From the NCBI GenBank assembly GCA_900556025.1, contig USNG01000014.1, positions 1 through 35,431 of the forward strand: 35,431 bases of DNA. Reading direction: 5' to 3'. Positions 1-7,800 of this stretch are shown one piece after another. The notes beneath the pieces were generated by a model, which did not search any database, was not told the origin of the DNA, and saw only the letters and a program-made list of their open reading frames with translations. The position numbers and the translations under genes are program-made. How positions within the stretch are numbered: position 1 is the stretch's first letter; the number at the start of each line of letters is the position of its first letter. This stretch comes from an uncultured Mycoplasmatota bacterium. Its GTDB lineage: Bacteria > Bacillota_I > Bacilli_A > RF39 > UBA660.

Positions 1-1508
1 GAGAAAAACAAAAACCGATTGGTAGAATTGAAGTTATAGGTGGAAATGTAAAAATACTATATACCAAATACAAAGGAACAGGAACTACAAATTATGATAG
101 TGCAGATGCTCCAAAAAAAGTGGGAACATATACTGTAACATATAGTGTACCAGAAGATAATGCAGATTATGTAGGAAGTGTAACTTATGCTTTCACAATT
201 AAGAAAGCACAAGTAACAAAGGAATATCCAGAAACAACAACATTTGAATATGATGGAATGATTCATGGATATGACTATGGACAAATTATAGGTATACAAG
301 AAATAACTGGTACTTTAGCGGCTCTAAAAGTTGGAAACTATAGTTTTACTTGGTCATTAGTAGATAAAGATAACTATGAGTGGAATGATGGTACAACTGA
401 TGATTATACTGTAAATTGGTCTATAATAAAGGCAACACCTAATTATGAAGTGCCAACAGGATTAACAAGTGTTAAAGGAAAAGTACTCAGTGATGTAGTG
501 TTACCTTATGGCTTTACTTGGGATACACCTGACTTGGTTTTAAATGCTGGAAAACATAAATATAAAGCAACATATACACCAAAGGATACTAATAATTATA
601 ATGTTGTAAATGACATTGATATTGAAGTTGATGTAAAAGATTTATTTGATGTAATGACCTCAGTTGATGGTGGTATTAGTGGTGGTAATGGAACTATTAC
701 TCCAAGCAAAATAGATGTTATAGAAGGAAGTAAAGTAATAATTGAATTTACTCCAAATACTGGTTATATGATAGATAAAGTATTAGTAAATGGAGTTAAT
801 ACACCTGTCGTAGGTAATAAATTAGAACTTACTGTAAACGAAGAAAAAGATGTTAAAGTAAGTTATAAGAAAATACCATTCACAGTTACTGTTAAAGATG
901 TAACTGGTGCTACTATCACTCCAAACGGAGCTATTAGTGTAAACTATGGTGATGATAAAGAATTTACAATCACAGTTAATAGTGGTTATAAATTAGTTAA
1001 AGTTTTAGTAAACGGAACTGATAAAACTGCTGATATGGTTGATGATAAATTAACACTTTCAAATATAACTGCTAATATGGAATTAGAAGTAGTTGTAGAA
1101 AAGATAATTTATGAAGTAACTGAAGGAGCTAATCAAAAATATGTAATTACTAAAAATATTGAAGCTAAATTTAAAATCAATGCTGATTATTCATTATTTG
1201 ATGGTAAAGTATATGTTGATGGGGTATTAGTTGATTCTAAAAACTATACTTCTGAAAGTGGTAGTACAATTATTACATTCAAGAAAGAATTTGTAGATAG
1301 TTTATCAGCTGGTGAACATACATTAAAAGTTATATTCACGGATGGTGGTGAGGCTATTGCAACATTCACTGTTGCTAATGTTACACCTGAAATTGATAAT
1401 CCAAAAACAGGCGATAACATTGCACTATATATAGTAACTGGTGTCCTTTCAATGATTGGATTAGCAGGTGCTGGAGTATTTGCTTATAGAAGAAAACAAA
1501 CAAATTAA
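1..1508 (+). CDS. Cell-wall-anchored surface protein with MBG-like and InlB-B-type repeats (5' end missing)
   Basis: The reading frame is open from base 3, so the N-terminus lies outside the window; any ATG or GTG start inside it (e.g. GTG at 120) would be artificial. The visible part is a string of extracellular beta domains. First come MBG-like modules, recognisable by 'YTPKDTNNYN' near 585-605. Next are two divergent InlB-B-type repeats, with 'GYMIDKVLVNG' (about 765-797) and 'GYKLVKVLVNG' (about 985-1017). A further Ig-like domain contains 'VYVDGVLVDS'. The C-terminus is a sorting signal: PKTGD, a hydrophobic segment, then the basic tail RRKQTN. It is therefore expected to be covalently attached to peptidoglycan by a sortase; a class B-like sortase is encoded at 34946. 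A strong terminator follows directly. Role is probably adhesion or mating-pair contact (inference). The repeats are certain, the ligand unknown. Confidence 0.85.
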   Translation, partial: EKQKPIGRIEVIGGNVKILYTKYKGTGTTNYDSADAPKKVGTYTVTYSVPEDNADYVGSVTYAFTIKKAQVTKEYPETTTFEYDGMIHGYDYGQIIGIQEITGTLAALKVGNYSFTWSLVDKDNYEWNDGTTDDYTVNWSIIKATPNYEVPTGLTSVKGKVLSDVVLPYGFTWDTPDLVLNAGKHKYKATYTPKDTNNYNVVNDIDIEVDVKDLFDVMTSVDGGISGGNGTITPSKIDVIEGSKVIIEFTPNTGYMIDKVLVNGVNTPVVGNKLELTVNEEKDVKVSYKKIPFTVTVKDVTGATITPNGAISVNYGDDKEFTITVNSGYKLVKVLVNGTDKTADMVDDKLTLSNITANMELEVVVEKIIYEVTEGANQKYVITKNIEAKFKINADYSLFDGKVYVDGVLVDSKNYTSESGSTIITFKKEFVDSLSAGEHTLKVIFTDGGEAIATFTVANVTPEIDNPKTGDNIALYIVTGVLSMIGLAGAGVFAYRRKQTN

Positions 1509-1513
1509 AATGT

Positions 1514-1544
1514 GAGTTAGAGTTTTCTCTCTAACTCCTTTTTT
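1514..1544 (+). terminator. Rho-independent terminator after the surface protein
   Basis: Perfect 9-bp stem GAGTTAGAG (1514-1522) / CTCTAACTC (1529-1537) with a 6-base loop, followed by CTTTTTT. It ends the transcript of the wall-anchored protein 5 bases after its stop codon. Confidence 0.9.
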
Positions 1545-1564
1545 AACAAAGAAAGGATGATAAT

Positions 1565-2050
1565 ATGAAGAAACGAAAATTAAAAATTAAGAAGAAACAA
1601 ATTATCATTATTTCATGTGTTCTTCTAGTTATATTATTGGTAATAATACTAATAACTACGAGCAATGTAAAAGTTGGCAAGATCAAAAATGGTAAAGCTC
1701 TTTATATTGATAGAATTGTTAATGTAACAAATTATAAAGATAAAAATAAAGTTGTTATTGAGTTTGAAAATAATAAAGAACTTATAGATAACTGCATTAT
1801 AACGACTGAGTTATATGAACAATTTAAAAACAAAGATGCAAAATATAATTTAACTATTAAAGATTATTTAAAATCAAATGATATAAGTGCCAAAGAAAAT
1901 TATAATATTAATAAATCTCTACAAATGAAATATATTGATGAAGATACTAGCTATATGGATTACTTCGCAATGACTTGTGGATTTAAGAATAAAAAAGAAC
2001 TTATGAAATATACTAAATCGGTTATCAAACTTGCTAACAAAGAAAAATAA
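1565..2050 (+). CDS. Small membrane-anchored protein of unknown function
   Basis: 161 residues. A very basic N-terminus (MKKRKLKIKKKQ) is followed by one hydrophobic helix (residues about 13-32, rich in I, V and L) and a soluble domain of about 125 residues that should face outside: a type II or uncleaved signal-anchor topology. The soluble part has alternating short beta and helix segments with many Lys and Asn and ends in KLANKEK. I do not recognise a family. The start is supported by AAAGGA about 9 bases upstream. It lies between the terminator of the surface protein and a convergent terminator, so it is probably monocistronic; I see no clear promoter in the short gap. It could be an accessory surface or exclusion-type protein, but nothing in the sequence proves this. 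Confidence 0.75.
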   Translation: MKKRKLKIKKKQIIIISCVLLVILLVIILITTSNVKVGKIKNGKALYIDRIVNVTNYKDKNKVVIEFENNKELIDNCIITTELYEQFKNKDAKYNLTIKDYLKSNDISAKENYNINKSLQMKYIDEDTSYMDYFAMTCGFKNKKELMKYTKSVIKLANKEK

Positions 2051-2096
2051 AAAAAGAGTAGAAATGACGCAAAACGAATCAATTTCTATTCTTTTT
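2051..2096. terminator. Bidirectional terminator between convergent genes
   Basis: A 15-bp stem, AAAAAGAGTAGAAAT (2051-2065) and ATTTCTATTCTTTTT (2082-2096), with one G-T pair and a 16-base loop. A-rich and T-rich flanks give a U-tract in both directions. It separates the plus-strand membrane protein (ends 2050) from the minus-strand operon (ends 2106). Confidence 0.85.
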
Positions 2097-2105
2097 ATTA
2101 TGTAT

Positions 2106-2417
2106 TTATTTTTCAACAATCTCTAAATTTTTATCATTAACAACTAATAAAGAATATTTTTCTTTTAATAATCTTTTAATTTTTTCGTTATCAATATTAT
2201 TTTTAAAATTAATAGCAGTAAGATTTTCTATTGCATCATTGATATAACTTTTTAGATTTGCTTCCCATAAAGCATTTAATCTATATCCAGTTGCAATATA
2301 ATAGGCAATATAGTCATCTAAAAAGCCTTCTATGTATTTTGATATTTCTTCATTAAATGGTTCTACAATTTTAAGAAATTCTTCTTCAGAACATATTTCT
2401 AAATTTTTTCTAATCAA
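2106..2417 (-). CDS. Unknown small protein, paralogue of its upstream neighbour (copy B)
   Basis: 103 residues, mostly helical and acidic. It aligns end to end with the product of 2414-2737. Both have an acidic N-terminus, a [FY]xxPF[NI] segment, then the shared core 'IATGY[RK]L[ND][AT]L', and then a Lys/Asn-rich helical tail. The pair is a clear tandem duplication with substantial divergence. The ATG overlaps the stop of the upstream gene by 4 bases (ATGA), so translation is coupled. It is the last gene of the five-gene minus operon and ends just before the bidirectional terminator. I do not recognise the family; no catalytic motif, membrane segment or Cys cluster is visible. Possible roles such as immunity, exclusion or regulation are guesses. 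Confidence 0.8.
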   Translation of the reverse strand: MIRKNLEICSEEEFLKIVEPFNEEISKYIEGFLDDYIAYYIATGYRLNALWEANLKSYINDAIENLTAINFKNNIDNEKIKRLLKEKYSLLVVNDKNLEIVEK

Positions 2418-2737
2418 GTATTTTCCTCCTTAAACTTCAATGGGTTTTCTGATGTTACTTCTAAATCATAAGTGTTTTTTAAAATATTTTTTACATTTTC
2501 TTTAAACTTTTTATCAGTTATTATTTCTTGATTAAAACAAATTAGTGCATCTGCTAGGTGTTTTTCAAAGGTGTTGTAGTACAAGGTATCTAATTTATAT
2601 CCAGTTGCTATTGTATAAGCACAAACAAGAGGGGCAATTTCTTCTTGAATGTACTTATCAACTTTATCAATAAATGGTCTAAAATATTTTTCATATTCAT
2701 CATCTGAAATATCAGAATTATCATCTACTCTAAACAT
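2414..2737 (-). CDS. Unknown small protein, paralogue of its downstream neighbour (copy A)
   Basis: 107 residues, acidic. It shares the core 'IATGYKLDTL' and the overall helix pattern with the next gene on the minus strand (2106-2417), so the two are diverged tandem duplicates. Its own ribosome site (AGAGGA on the minus strand) lies about 6 bases before the ATG, immediately after the stop of the 54-residue gene. The stop overlaps the next start by 4 bases. No known domain recognised. Conservation between the copies is centred on 'ATGY', which is the place to look for a functional surface. Confidence 0.8.
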   Translation of the reverse strand: MFRVDDNSDISDDEYEKYFRPFIDKVDKYIQEEIAPLVCAYTIATGYKLDTLYYNTFEKHLADALICFNQEIITDKKFKENVKNILKNTYDLEVTSENPLKFKEENT

Positions 2738-2749
2738 ATAGTAATCCTC

Positions 2750-2914
2750 TTATTTTTTATCCTCTTTCTTATTACTTTTTTTAAATAATTCATAGTTTTT
2801 TACTTCGCTTTTATCTTTGTAAAATGAACAATTTTTACAATCCTTTTCTGTAAGTGCATTGCAAGTTTTAAAGTCTATCCATGCAAAGCAATTAGTTTTA
2901 TCATTATCTTTCAT
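2750..2914 (-). CDS. Cys-rich mini-protein, 54 residues
   Basis: A short minus-strand gene. ATG is at 2914-2912 and TAA at 2752-2750. The minus-strand GGGAG about 7-8 bases before the ATG overlaps the stop of the preceding gene. The product has four Cys in the order C-x8-C-x7-C-x2-C, with the stretch 'CNALTEKDCKNCSFYKDK', followed by a charged Lys/Glu tail. The spacing suggests a small metal-binding knuckle. Similar short 'C-N-A-L ... C-x-x-C-x-F-Y' proteins are common in Clostridia and mobile elements as uncharacterised proteins (from memory). It sits tightly between two genes of the same operon, which strongly supports its being real. Confidence 0.75.
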   Translation of the reverse strand: MKDNDKTNCFAWIDFKTCNALTEKDCKNCSFYKDKSEVKNYELFKKSNKKEDKK

Positions 2915-2923
2915 ATTTTCTCC

Positions 2924-3610
2924 CTAATACATTTTTAATAAAATATTTACTACTTTTTTTCTTTTATAATAATTCTCAATTAACCTTTCAATTTGCATTA
3001 GATATTGACCTTTTACTTTGTTATCTATTCTATTATCAAATAAATATAGTGTTACATATTCACTAGGACTACCACAGCAAAGTTCTTTTAATGCAATAAA
3101 GAGTTTGTCAGTGTATTTTTGCTTATTTAAACTAATTTTATCTAAGTTAATTGATTTACTTTTAAGAAATTCTTCAACTAATGAACTTTCGTCTATTTTT
3201 CTTAAAATTATTAAGAAATTATTAACTATTGCTTTTCTAATTTGATATTTAAAATAATTAATATTATCATTATCTCCCCAATATTTTTTTGAATATAGTA
3301 GGGCAGTAATATCTTCATTAGCAAGTAACATTTTAATAATAAAATTTTTGTTTGAACCAATATACCAAAATTCATTATAAAAGCTATTGATGAAGTGCCA
3401 AAGTATATCTATAAATTGTTCATTAGCTGTTAAGTATCCTTTTTTATGAATAGCTTTGCTATTAGTCATAACTTTTTGATCTCCTATATTTAAAATTAGA
3501 TTATCAAGATATTTACTAGATATGAGTATGTAAATAAAAGCACTAATTTCATCACTGTTTCTTTCTGCAATCTTTAATAAATTCTTTCTCTTTAAATAAA
3601 GTTTAATCAT
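2924..3610 (-). CDS. Unknown helical protein of the minus-strand operon
   Basis: 228 residues with a basic pI; predicted to be almost all helical. N-terminus MIKLYLKRKN, then a hydrophobic patch 'ISAFIYILISS', the motif 'ELCCGSPSEYVTLYLFDNR' (about residues 173-191), and a Lys-rich C-terminal helix. No membrane topology is convincing because hydrophobic runs are short. The start overlaps the stop of 3607-3894 by 4 bases (ATGA), so the two are translationally coupled, and the stop is 9 bases from the next start. The family is not recognised. It is the largest product of this operon and thus probably its central component. The Cys-Cys pair and the 'GSPSEYV' loop are its most distinctive features. 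Confidence 0.75.
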   Translation of the reverse strand: MIKLYLKRKNLLKIAERNSDEISAFIYILISSKYLDNLILNIGDQKVMTNSKAIHKKGYLTANEQFIDILWHFINSFYNEFWYIGSNKNFIIKMLLANEDITALLYSKKYWGDNDNINYFKYQIRKAIVNNFLIILRKIDESSLVEEFLKSKSINLDKISLNKQKYTDKLFIALKELCCGSPSEYVTLYLFDNRIDNKVKGQYLMQIERLIENYYKRKKVVNILLKMY

Positions 3611-3894
3611 TGATATAATTTTTCGTTTTCATGTATTGCAAACATAGTCATTTTTATTTTTGATTTTATTTCTCCGATTTTAATTTTAGTTGCGAAGTAA
3701 GATTTGTTGTAAGGATCAAGTTTAATTATGTATTCGTTATCTCGTTTATTAATGGTTATAGTGTAAGTATTTTCTTTATATGTAATTTCTATTTTGTTTT
3801 TTAAAATTCTAACCTTATAACCATTATTTAACAATTCTTGTTTATTATTTTTTAAAATAAAACTAATTATATAAAAATATACTCTTTTTTTCAT
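3607..3894 (-). CDS. Unknown small basic protein, first gene of the minus-strand operon
   Basis: 95 residues. It starts MKKRVYFYIISFIL, which may be a short amphipathic or membrane-associated helix. The rest is beta-rich with alternating Thr/Ile strands ('NTYTITINKRDNEYIIKL'). Minus-strand ribosome site AGG about 6 bases before the ATG. The stop overlaps the next gene's start by 4 bases. The gene is preceded by a leader of about 180 bases that contains a promoter, a terminator-like hairpin and an isolated strong ribosome-binding sequence at 3983-3991. No family recognised. Confidence 0.7.
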   Translation of the reverse strand: MKKRVYFYIISFILKNNKQELLNNGYKVRILKNKIEITYKENTYTITINKRDNEYIIKLDPYNKSYFATKIKIGEIKSKIKMTMFAIHENEKLYQ

Positions 3895-4020
3895 GATTAC
3901 CTATAATTTTCCGTATTAAAATTCAAAGATTTATATTAAATAAAAATAACTTTAAATAAATCTTTATGAACGAAAATTGTTGTTCACCTCCATTTCTTTT
4001 TTGTAGTTTTTAACTATGAT

Positions 4021-4068
4021 ATAAAAAAGCAGCACACAAAATGGCATTGACCATTTGATGTACTGCTT
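4021..4068 (-). terminator. Terminator-like hairpin directly behind the minus-strand promoter (attenuator candidate)
   Basis: Two 18-base arms, 4027-4044 and 4051-4068, pair with three mismatches around a 6-base loop. Read on the minus strand, the hairpin is followed by TTTTTTAT, i.e. the structure of a rho-independent terminator. The minus-strand promoter at 4086-4114 would start RNA about 10 bases before it. Transcripts therefore either stop after about 55-60 bases or read through into the operon 3894-2106. On the plus strand the hairpin has no U-tract. Confidence 0.65.
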
Positions 4069-4085
4069 AATCAACTACTAATATT

Positions 4086-4114
4086 ATTTTAGCCCATAGT
4101 GTCGCAAATGTCAA
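4086..4114 (-). promoter_or_regulatory. Sigma-A-type promoter for the minus-strand operon
   Basis: On the minus strand: TTGACA (4114-4109), a 17-base spacer, and TAAAAT (4091-4086). The -35 is perfect, the -10 has one mismatch, and the spacing is ideal. It points towards the five-gene operon 3894-2106, and transcription should begin near 4079. It is the best promoter I can see in the window. Confidence 0.8.
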
Positions 4115-4118
4115 GATA

Positions 4119-4136
4119 TTAAATTTATTAATTTAA
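4119..4136. promoter_or_regulatory. Inverted repeat next to the -35 box, possible operator
   Basis: TTAAATT (4119-4125) and AATTTAA (4130-4136) form a perfect inverted repeat with a 4-base centre. It lies between the minus-strand -35 box and the start of the divergently transcribed HTH regulator (4157), a typical operator position. The sequence is AT-only in an AT-rich region, so it could be chance. Confidence 0.3.
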
Positions 4137-4156
4137 AATATTTATAGGTGATGCTT

Positions 4157-4603
4157 ATGGAATTGAGATATAACGAACTTCGTTTAGACAATGAATTAAC
4201 GCAAGATGAAGTTGCAAAAGTTTTAAAAGTTAAAAGAAGTGCATATTCAAAATGGGAGTTAGGTATTAATGATATGCCATTAGATAAGACTAATGATTTG
4301 GCAAATTTTTATCATGTTAAAATTGATTATTTATTAGGATTATCTAATATTCATTATATAGTTGAAAATAATTTAGATATTGATTGGAATAAATTAGTAG
4401 AAAGATTAATTGAATTAAGAAAGAGTAATAACTATACTCAAGAATATCTAAGTAAAAAATTAGGGTTTCCTCAAAGAACTTATTCTAACTATGAAACAGG
4501 AACTAGAAGACCAACAACTTTCAAATTGTTATCAGTTGCTCAATTTTTTAATGTTTCTATGGATTATTTAACTGGTAGAGTAGATAATAAAAATATAAAA
4601 TAA
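4157..4603 (+). CDS. Transcriptional regulator with two fused XRE-type HTH domains
   Basis: 148 residues. Two complete Cro/C1-type helix-turn-helix domains lie in one chain. Domain 1 (about residues 1-62) contains 'LTQDEVAKVLKVKRSAYSKW' and ends 'IDYLLGLSN'. Domain 2 (about 75-140) contains 'YTQEYLSKKLGFPQRTYSNY' and ends 'MDYLTGRVDN'. XRE proteins usually have one HTH and dimerise; here one polypeptide supplies two, so it may bind DNA as a built-in pseudo-dimer. I chose ATG 4157 because AGGTGAT ends 6 bases upstream; in-frame GTG 4148 and ATG 4151 lie inside that ribosome site. The gene is divergent from the minus operon and upstream of the conjugation genes, so it probably controls one or both (inference). 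Confidence 0.85.
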   Translation: MELRYNELRLDNELTQDEVAKVLKVKRSAYSKWELGINDMPLDKTNDLANFYHVKIDYLLGLSNIHYIVENNLDIDWNKLVERLIELRKSNNYTQEYLSKKLGFPQRTYSNYETGTRRPTTFKLLSVAQFFNVSMDYLTGRVDNKNIK

Positions 4604-4656
4604 ATAATGATTATAAAGTTTTAAAAAATAATCTGTTTTTTATAAAAATTTTCAGT

Positions 4657-4699
4657 TTGCACTTTACTTGCACTTCAAAATATGCTATTATGGTAATAT
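4657..4699 (+). promoter_or_regulatory. Candidate promoter with direct repeats for the conjugation operon
   Basis: TTGCACTT occurs twice, at 4657-4664 and 4668-4675, exactly 11 bases (one helical turn) apart. The first TTGCAC can serve as a -35 with TATGCT (4681-4686) as the -10 at an 18-base spacing. An extended -10, TGGTAATAT (4691-4699), is an alternative. The repeats could bind the tandem-HTH regulator encoded just upstream. No better promoter is visible between here and the gene at 4839. Confidence 0.4.
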
Positions 4700-4719
4700 A
4701 GAAAAGTTGTAAGAAAGTG

Positions 4720-4747
4720 AAAGAGATATTTGTTTATCTCTTTTTTT
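4720..4747 (+). terminator. Terminator in the leader of the conjugation operon
   Basis: A perfect 9-bp stem, AAAGAGATA (4720-4728) and TATCTCTTT (4735-4743), with loop TTTGTT and a continuing T-tract to 4747. It may end the HTH gene's transcript, and it also lies between the only visible promoter (4657-4699) and the adhesin gene, so it may act as an attenuator that must be read through. Confidence 0.8.
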
Positions 4748-4783
4748 CGTGCAATTTTTCTTTTTTATTGAAAGGAGCGTGAT

Positions 4784-4825
4784 ATAAAAATTTTTAGTGT
4801 CTTACGGTTGTACAACTTATGTTGA
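4784..4825 (+). CDS. Possible 13-codon leader peptide with AUA start
   Basis: A full ribosome site AAAGGAG (4771-4777) has no ATG, GTG or TTG frame behind it that is longer than two codons. Six bases on, ATA at 4784 opens a 13-codon frame that reads (M)KIFSVLRLYNLC and stops with TGA at 4823-4825. That stop touches the AAAGGAG (4825-4831) of the adhesin gene, an arrangement typical of a coupled leader peptide. The frame also carries the 10-base palindrome GTTGTACAAC (4807-4816). The AUA start is unusual but matches two other genes here (9232, 31710). It could also be a decayed start region. Confidence 0.25.
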   Translation: MKIFSVLRLYNLC

Positions 4826-4838
4826 AAGGAGAATAATT

Positions 4839-7800
4839 TTGAAAAAAATATTTAAAAAGTTGTTAAATGTCGTGATGGTGGTAGGAATTTTTATGTCGTC
4901 TTTTCCAATAACTCCATTTGTTCAAAAAGTTAGTGCATTATCAAATGTATCAGGAGATAAAATAATTGAAGTAGCACAGACTTATAGCAACTGGGGTTAT
5001 TATGAGGTTGGTACTTGTACAGGATTAGTTACAAGAACTTTAAATAAGCTAGGAGTAGGTACAAGTATAGTTGGAACACATCCATATAACATTGATAAAC
5101 CTCAACCAGAGGGAACAGGAGCAAGATATGCTCCAGCTGCAATGTATAATAATGCAATGAAACATCCTGAGGATGCAGTTCATATATGGAGTGGCTATAT
5201 AAAAGATGTTAAAGCTAATGCTTCATTATTTAAAAATGGAGATTTAGTAATACAAAGACCAGAAGACAAAGCCAATTATACTGGTTCAGGTCATGTTGCA
5301 TTAATTCATGTGTACAATGGTAATATTTCAATGTTTGGTGCAAATGGAGAAAAGTATGGTGTAGGGGATGCAATAATGGCTCAAGGAATTGCAACAAGAG
5401 GTACATCTATAAGAGTAAATGGTAATGATTATATTCATGTGTTTAGACTTGTTAAAGTAGAAGCAGAGTATGATAGTTTAACATCAAAAAAATCATCAAC
5501 TGAAAGTGTTGATGTTTCTTTTTATAAAAGTGATAAAGAAACAGATAAGCCGATTAAAGGTGTAGAAGTTGAATTTTATCGTGATGATGTTAAATTTGCA
5601 ACAGCTGTAACTGATGAAACAGGTTATGCTAAAGCAACTTCTAATGTAACATTTGAAGTTGAATCATCTCCTAAGAAATATGTAAAAAACTATGATCAAT
5701 TAGATGCTGAAGACAAGGCTAAGATTGAAGATGGTATTTTTAAAAGTGAAGCTGATGCAAGAGCAAGTGCAGATGTAGAAGCACAACAAAAAGCTATTGA
5801 AAAGGCATCTCAAAAACATGAATTTAAAATCGTTGAAGTAAAATCTAATGAAAAGTATTGGTTAGATCCAAATAATAATACTATAAGTGATTCACAAACA
5901 GGTAGTGGAAGTATTTCTTTAAGTATGACTAATCTTAGAACAAAAGGTATAGCTAAATTAAAAAAGGTAGATAAAGATACTACTATTGCTCAAAATGAAG
6001 CAACATTAGATGATGCTTTATATGGATTATATGCTAGAAATAATATTTTAGATCCTGCTGATGGTAATATTATTTATAATGCAGGTCAAGAAATAGCAAG
6101 AGTTAGAACTGCCAATGGTGAAGCAGAAGTTAGTGATTTATATTTAGGTGATTATTATTGGAAAGAATTAACTCCATCAGATGGATATAAATTAAATCCT
6201 AAAGAAGAAGATTTTTCAATAACTCCTAATTCATCCACTAATATTGTAACTTCAAAATCTGTTGTTAAAGAAGAAATAATTACAGGTAATTTTAAAATAA
6301 ATAAAGTAATTATATCTGGTGATAAAAGTGAAATTACAAAACCTGAAGAAGGTGCAGAATTTATTGTTGTTGCTAAAAAATATGTTGAAAAGTATGGCAG
6401 TGTAGAAGAAGCGTATAAGCATAAAGACGAATACACTAATACAGAATATGATCATATAATTACATCAAAAAATGGTGAAGCAACATCAAAACAATTAAGC
6501 TATGGAACATTTGTAATTAAACAAATTGGTGGAGATATAAATACTAATTATTTAAAAGATAGTTGGGAGTTTGTTGTAAAGAAAGAAAATCAAGAAACAA
6601 AAAATTATGTAGTAAGTAATTCTGTTTTTAGAACACATCTAAAATTAGTTAAGAAAGATGCTGGTACAGAAAGAATTATTTCAGCATCATCAACAACATT
6701 TAAAATCAAAAACTTAGAAACTAATGAGTATTTAAAACAAAAAATTGATGGCAAATTAACAGAAGAATTTACAACAAGTAAAGACGGAACTATTTTACTT
6801 CCAGAAGAAATAAAAGCAGGTAAATATAAACTTGAAGAAATTAAACAACCTAATTCATATCTAATAAATGAGGATGGTGTAGAATTTTCAATTAATAATA
6901 CTAATATCCTAGAAACTGATAATGATGGTAATACTTATACAGTAATAACAATGTATGATAAATCTATTAAGGGTATCATTGGCATTGAAAAAACAGGTGA
7001 AGTATTAGTAGATGCTATTAAAGATGATTCTGGTAATATAAAGTTTATTTATGAAAATAAACCATTATCTGGTATGAAGGCAAACATTGAAGCAGCCGAA
7101 GATATTAAAAGACCTGATACTGGAGAAATCATTTATTCAAAAGGTACTATAGTTGATGTACTTGAAACAGAATATGGTTATTCGGAATCAGCATATTTAC
7201 CACTTGGAAAATATGTAATTTATGAAGTAGAAGTACCAAAAGGTATGACAATAGATAAAACAAGATACACTGTTGAACTTACAAGTGAAAATAATAATGA
7301 AGAAGTAGTATTTAAGAGTATATCTATAAATAATCAAAGACAAAAAATAGAAACAGATATAACTAAGTTAGATAAAGATAATAAAACACCACTAGAAGGT
7401 GTTATTTTTGGTTTATACGCTAAAAAAGATATAATTCGCCCATATATACCTAGACTTGAACTTCGTTCATTAAAAAGTGAAAATAGGAGAGAAAGTGTAT
7501 TAGTAAAAGCAGGAACATTAATTGAAACAGTCGTATCAGATAAAGATGGTAAAGTAAAATTCAATTCAGATTTACCACTTTCTTATGATGATGACATTTA
7601 TTTTGAAATAAAAGAAATAAAAACATTAGATGGTTATTATGAAAATGATACTGAAACATCTATTAATTCTAAGTACCAAGGAAGTGATGTTACTGCTATT
7701 AAAAATGATATAACACTTTATAATGAAGCAATTAAGAATTATATTTTAATAAATAAAGTTGATAGTTTAACTATGCAAAATATAATTAGTAAAGATTTCA

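Noticed and set aside
57..299. Minus-strand open frame inside the surface protein
   Set aside because: Low-complexity Cys/Tyr/Ile-rich translation, no ribosome site, antisense to a clear domain protein.
4797..4838. Upstream ATG/GTG-type extension of the adhesin
   Set aside because: It would translate the ribosome site and lose the signal peptide position; TTG 4839 has the correct spacing.
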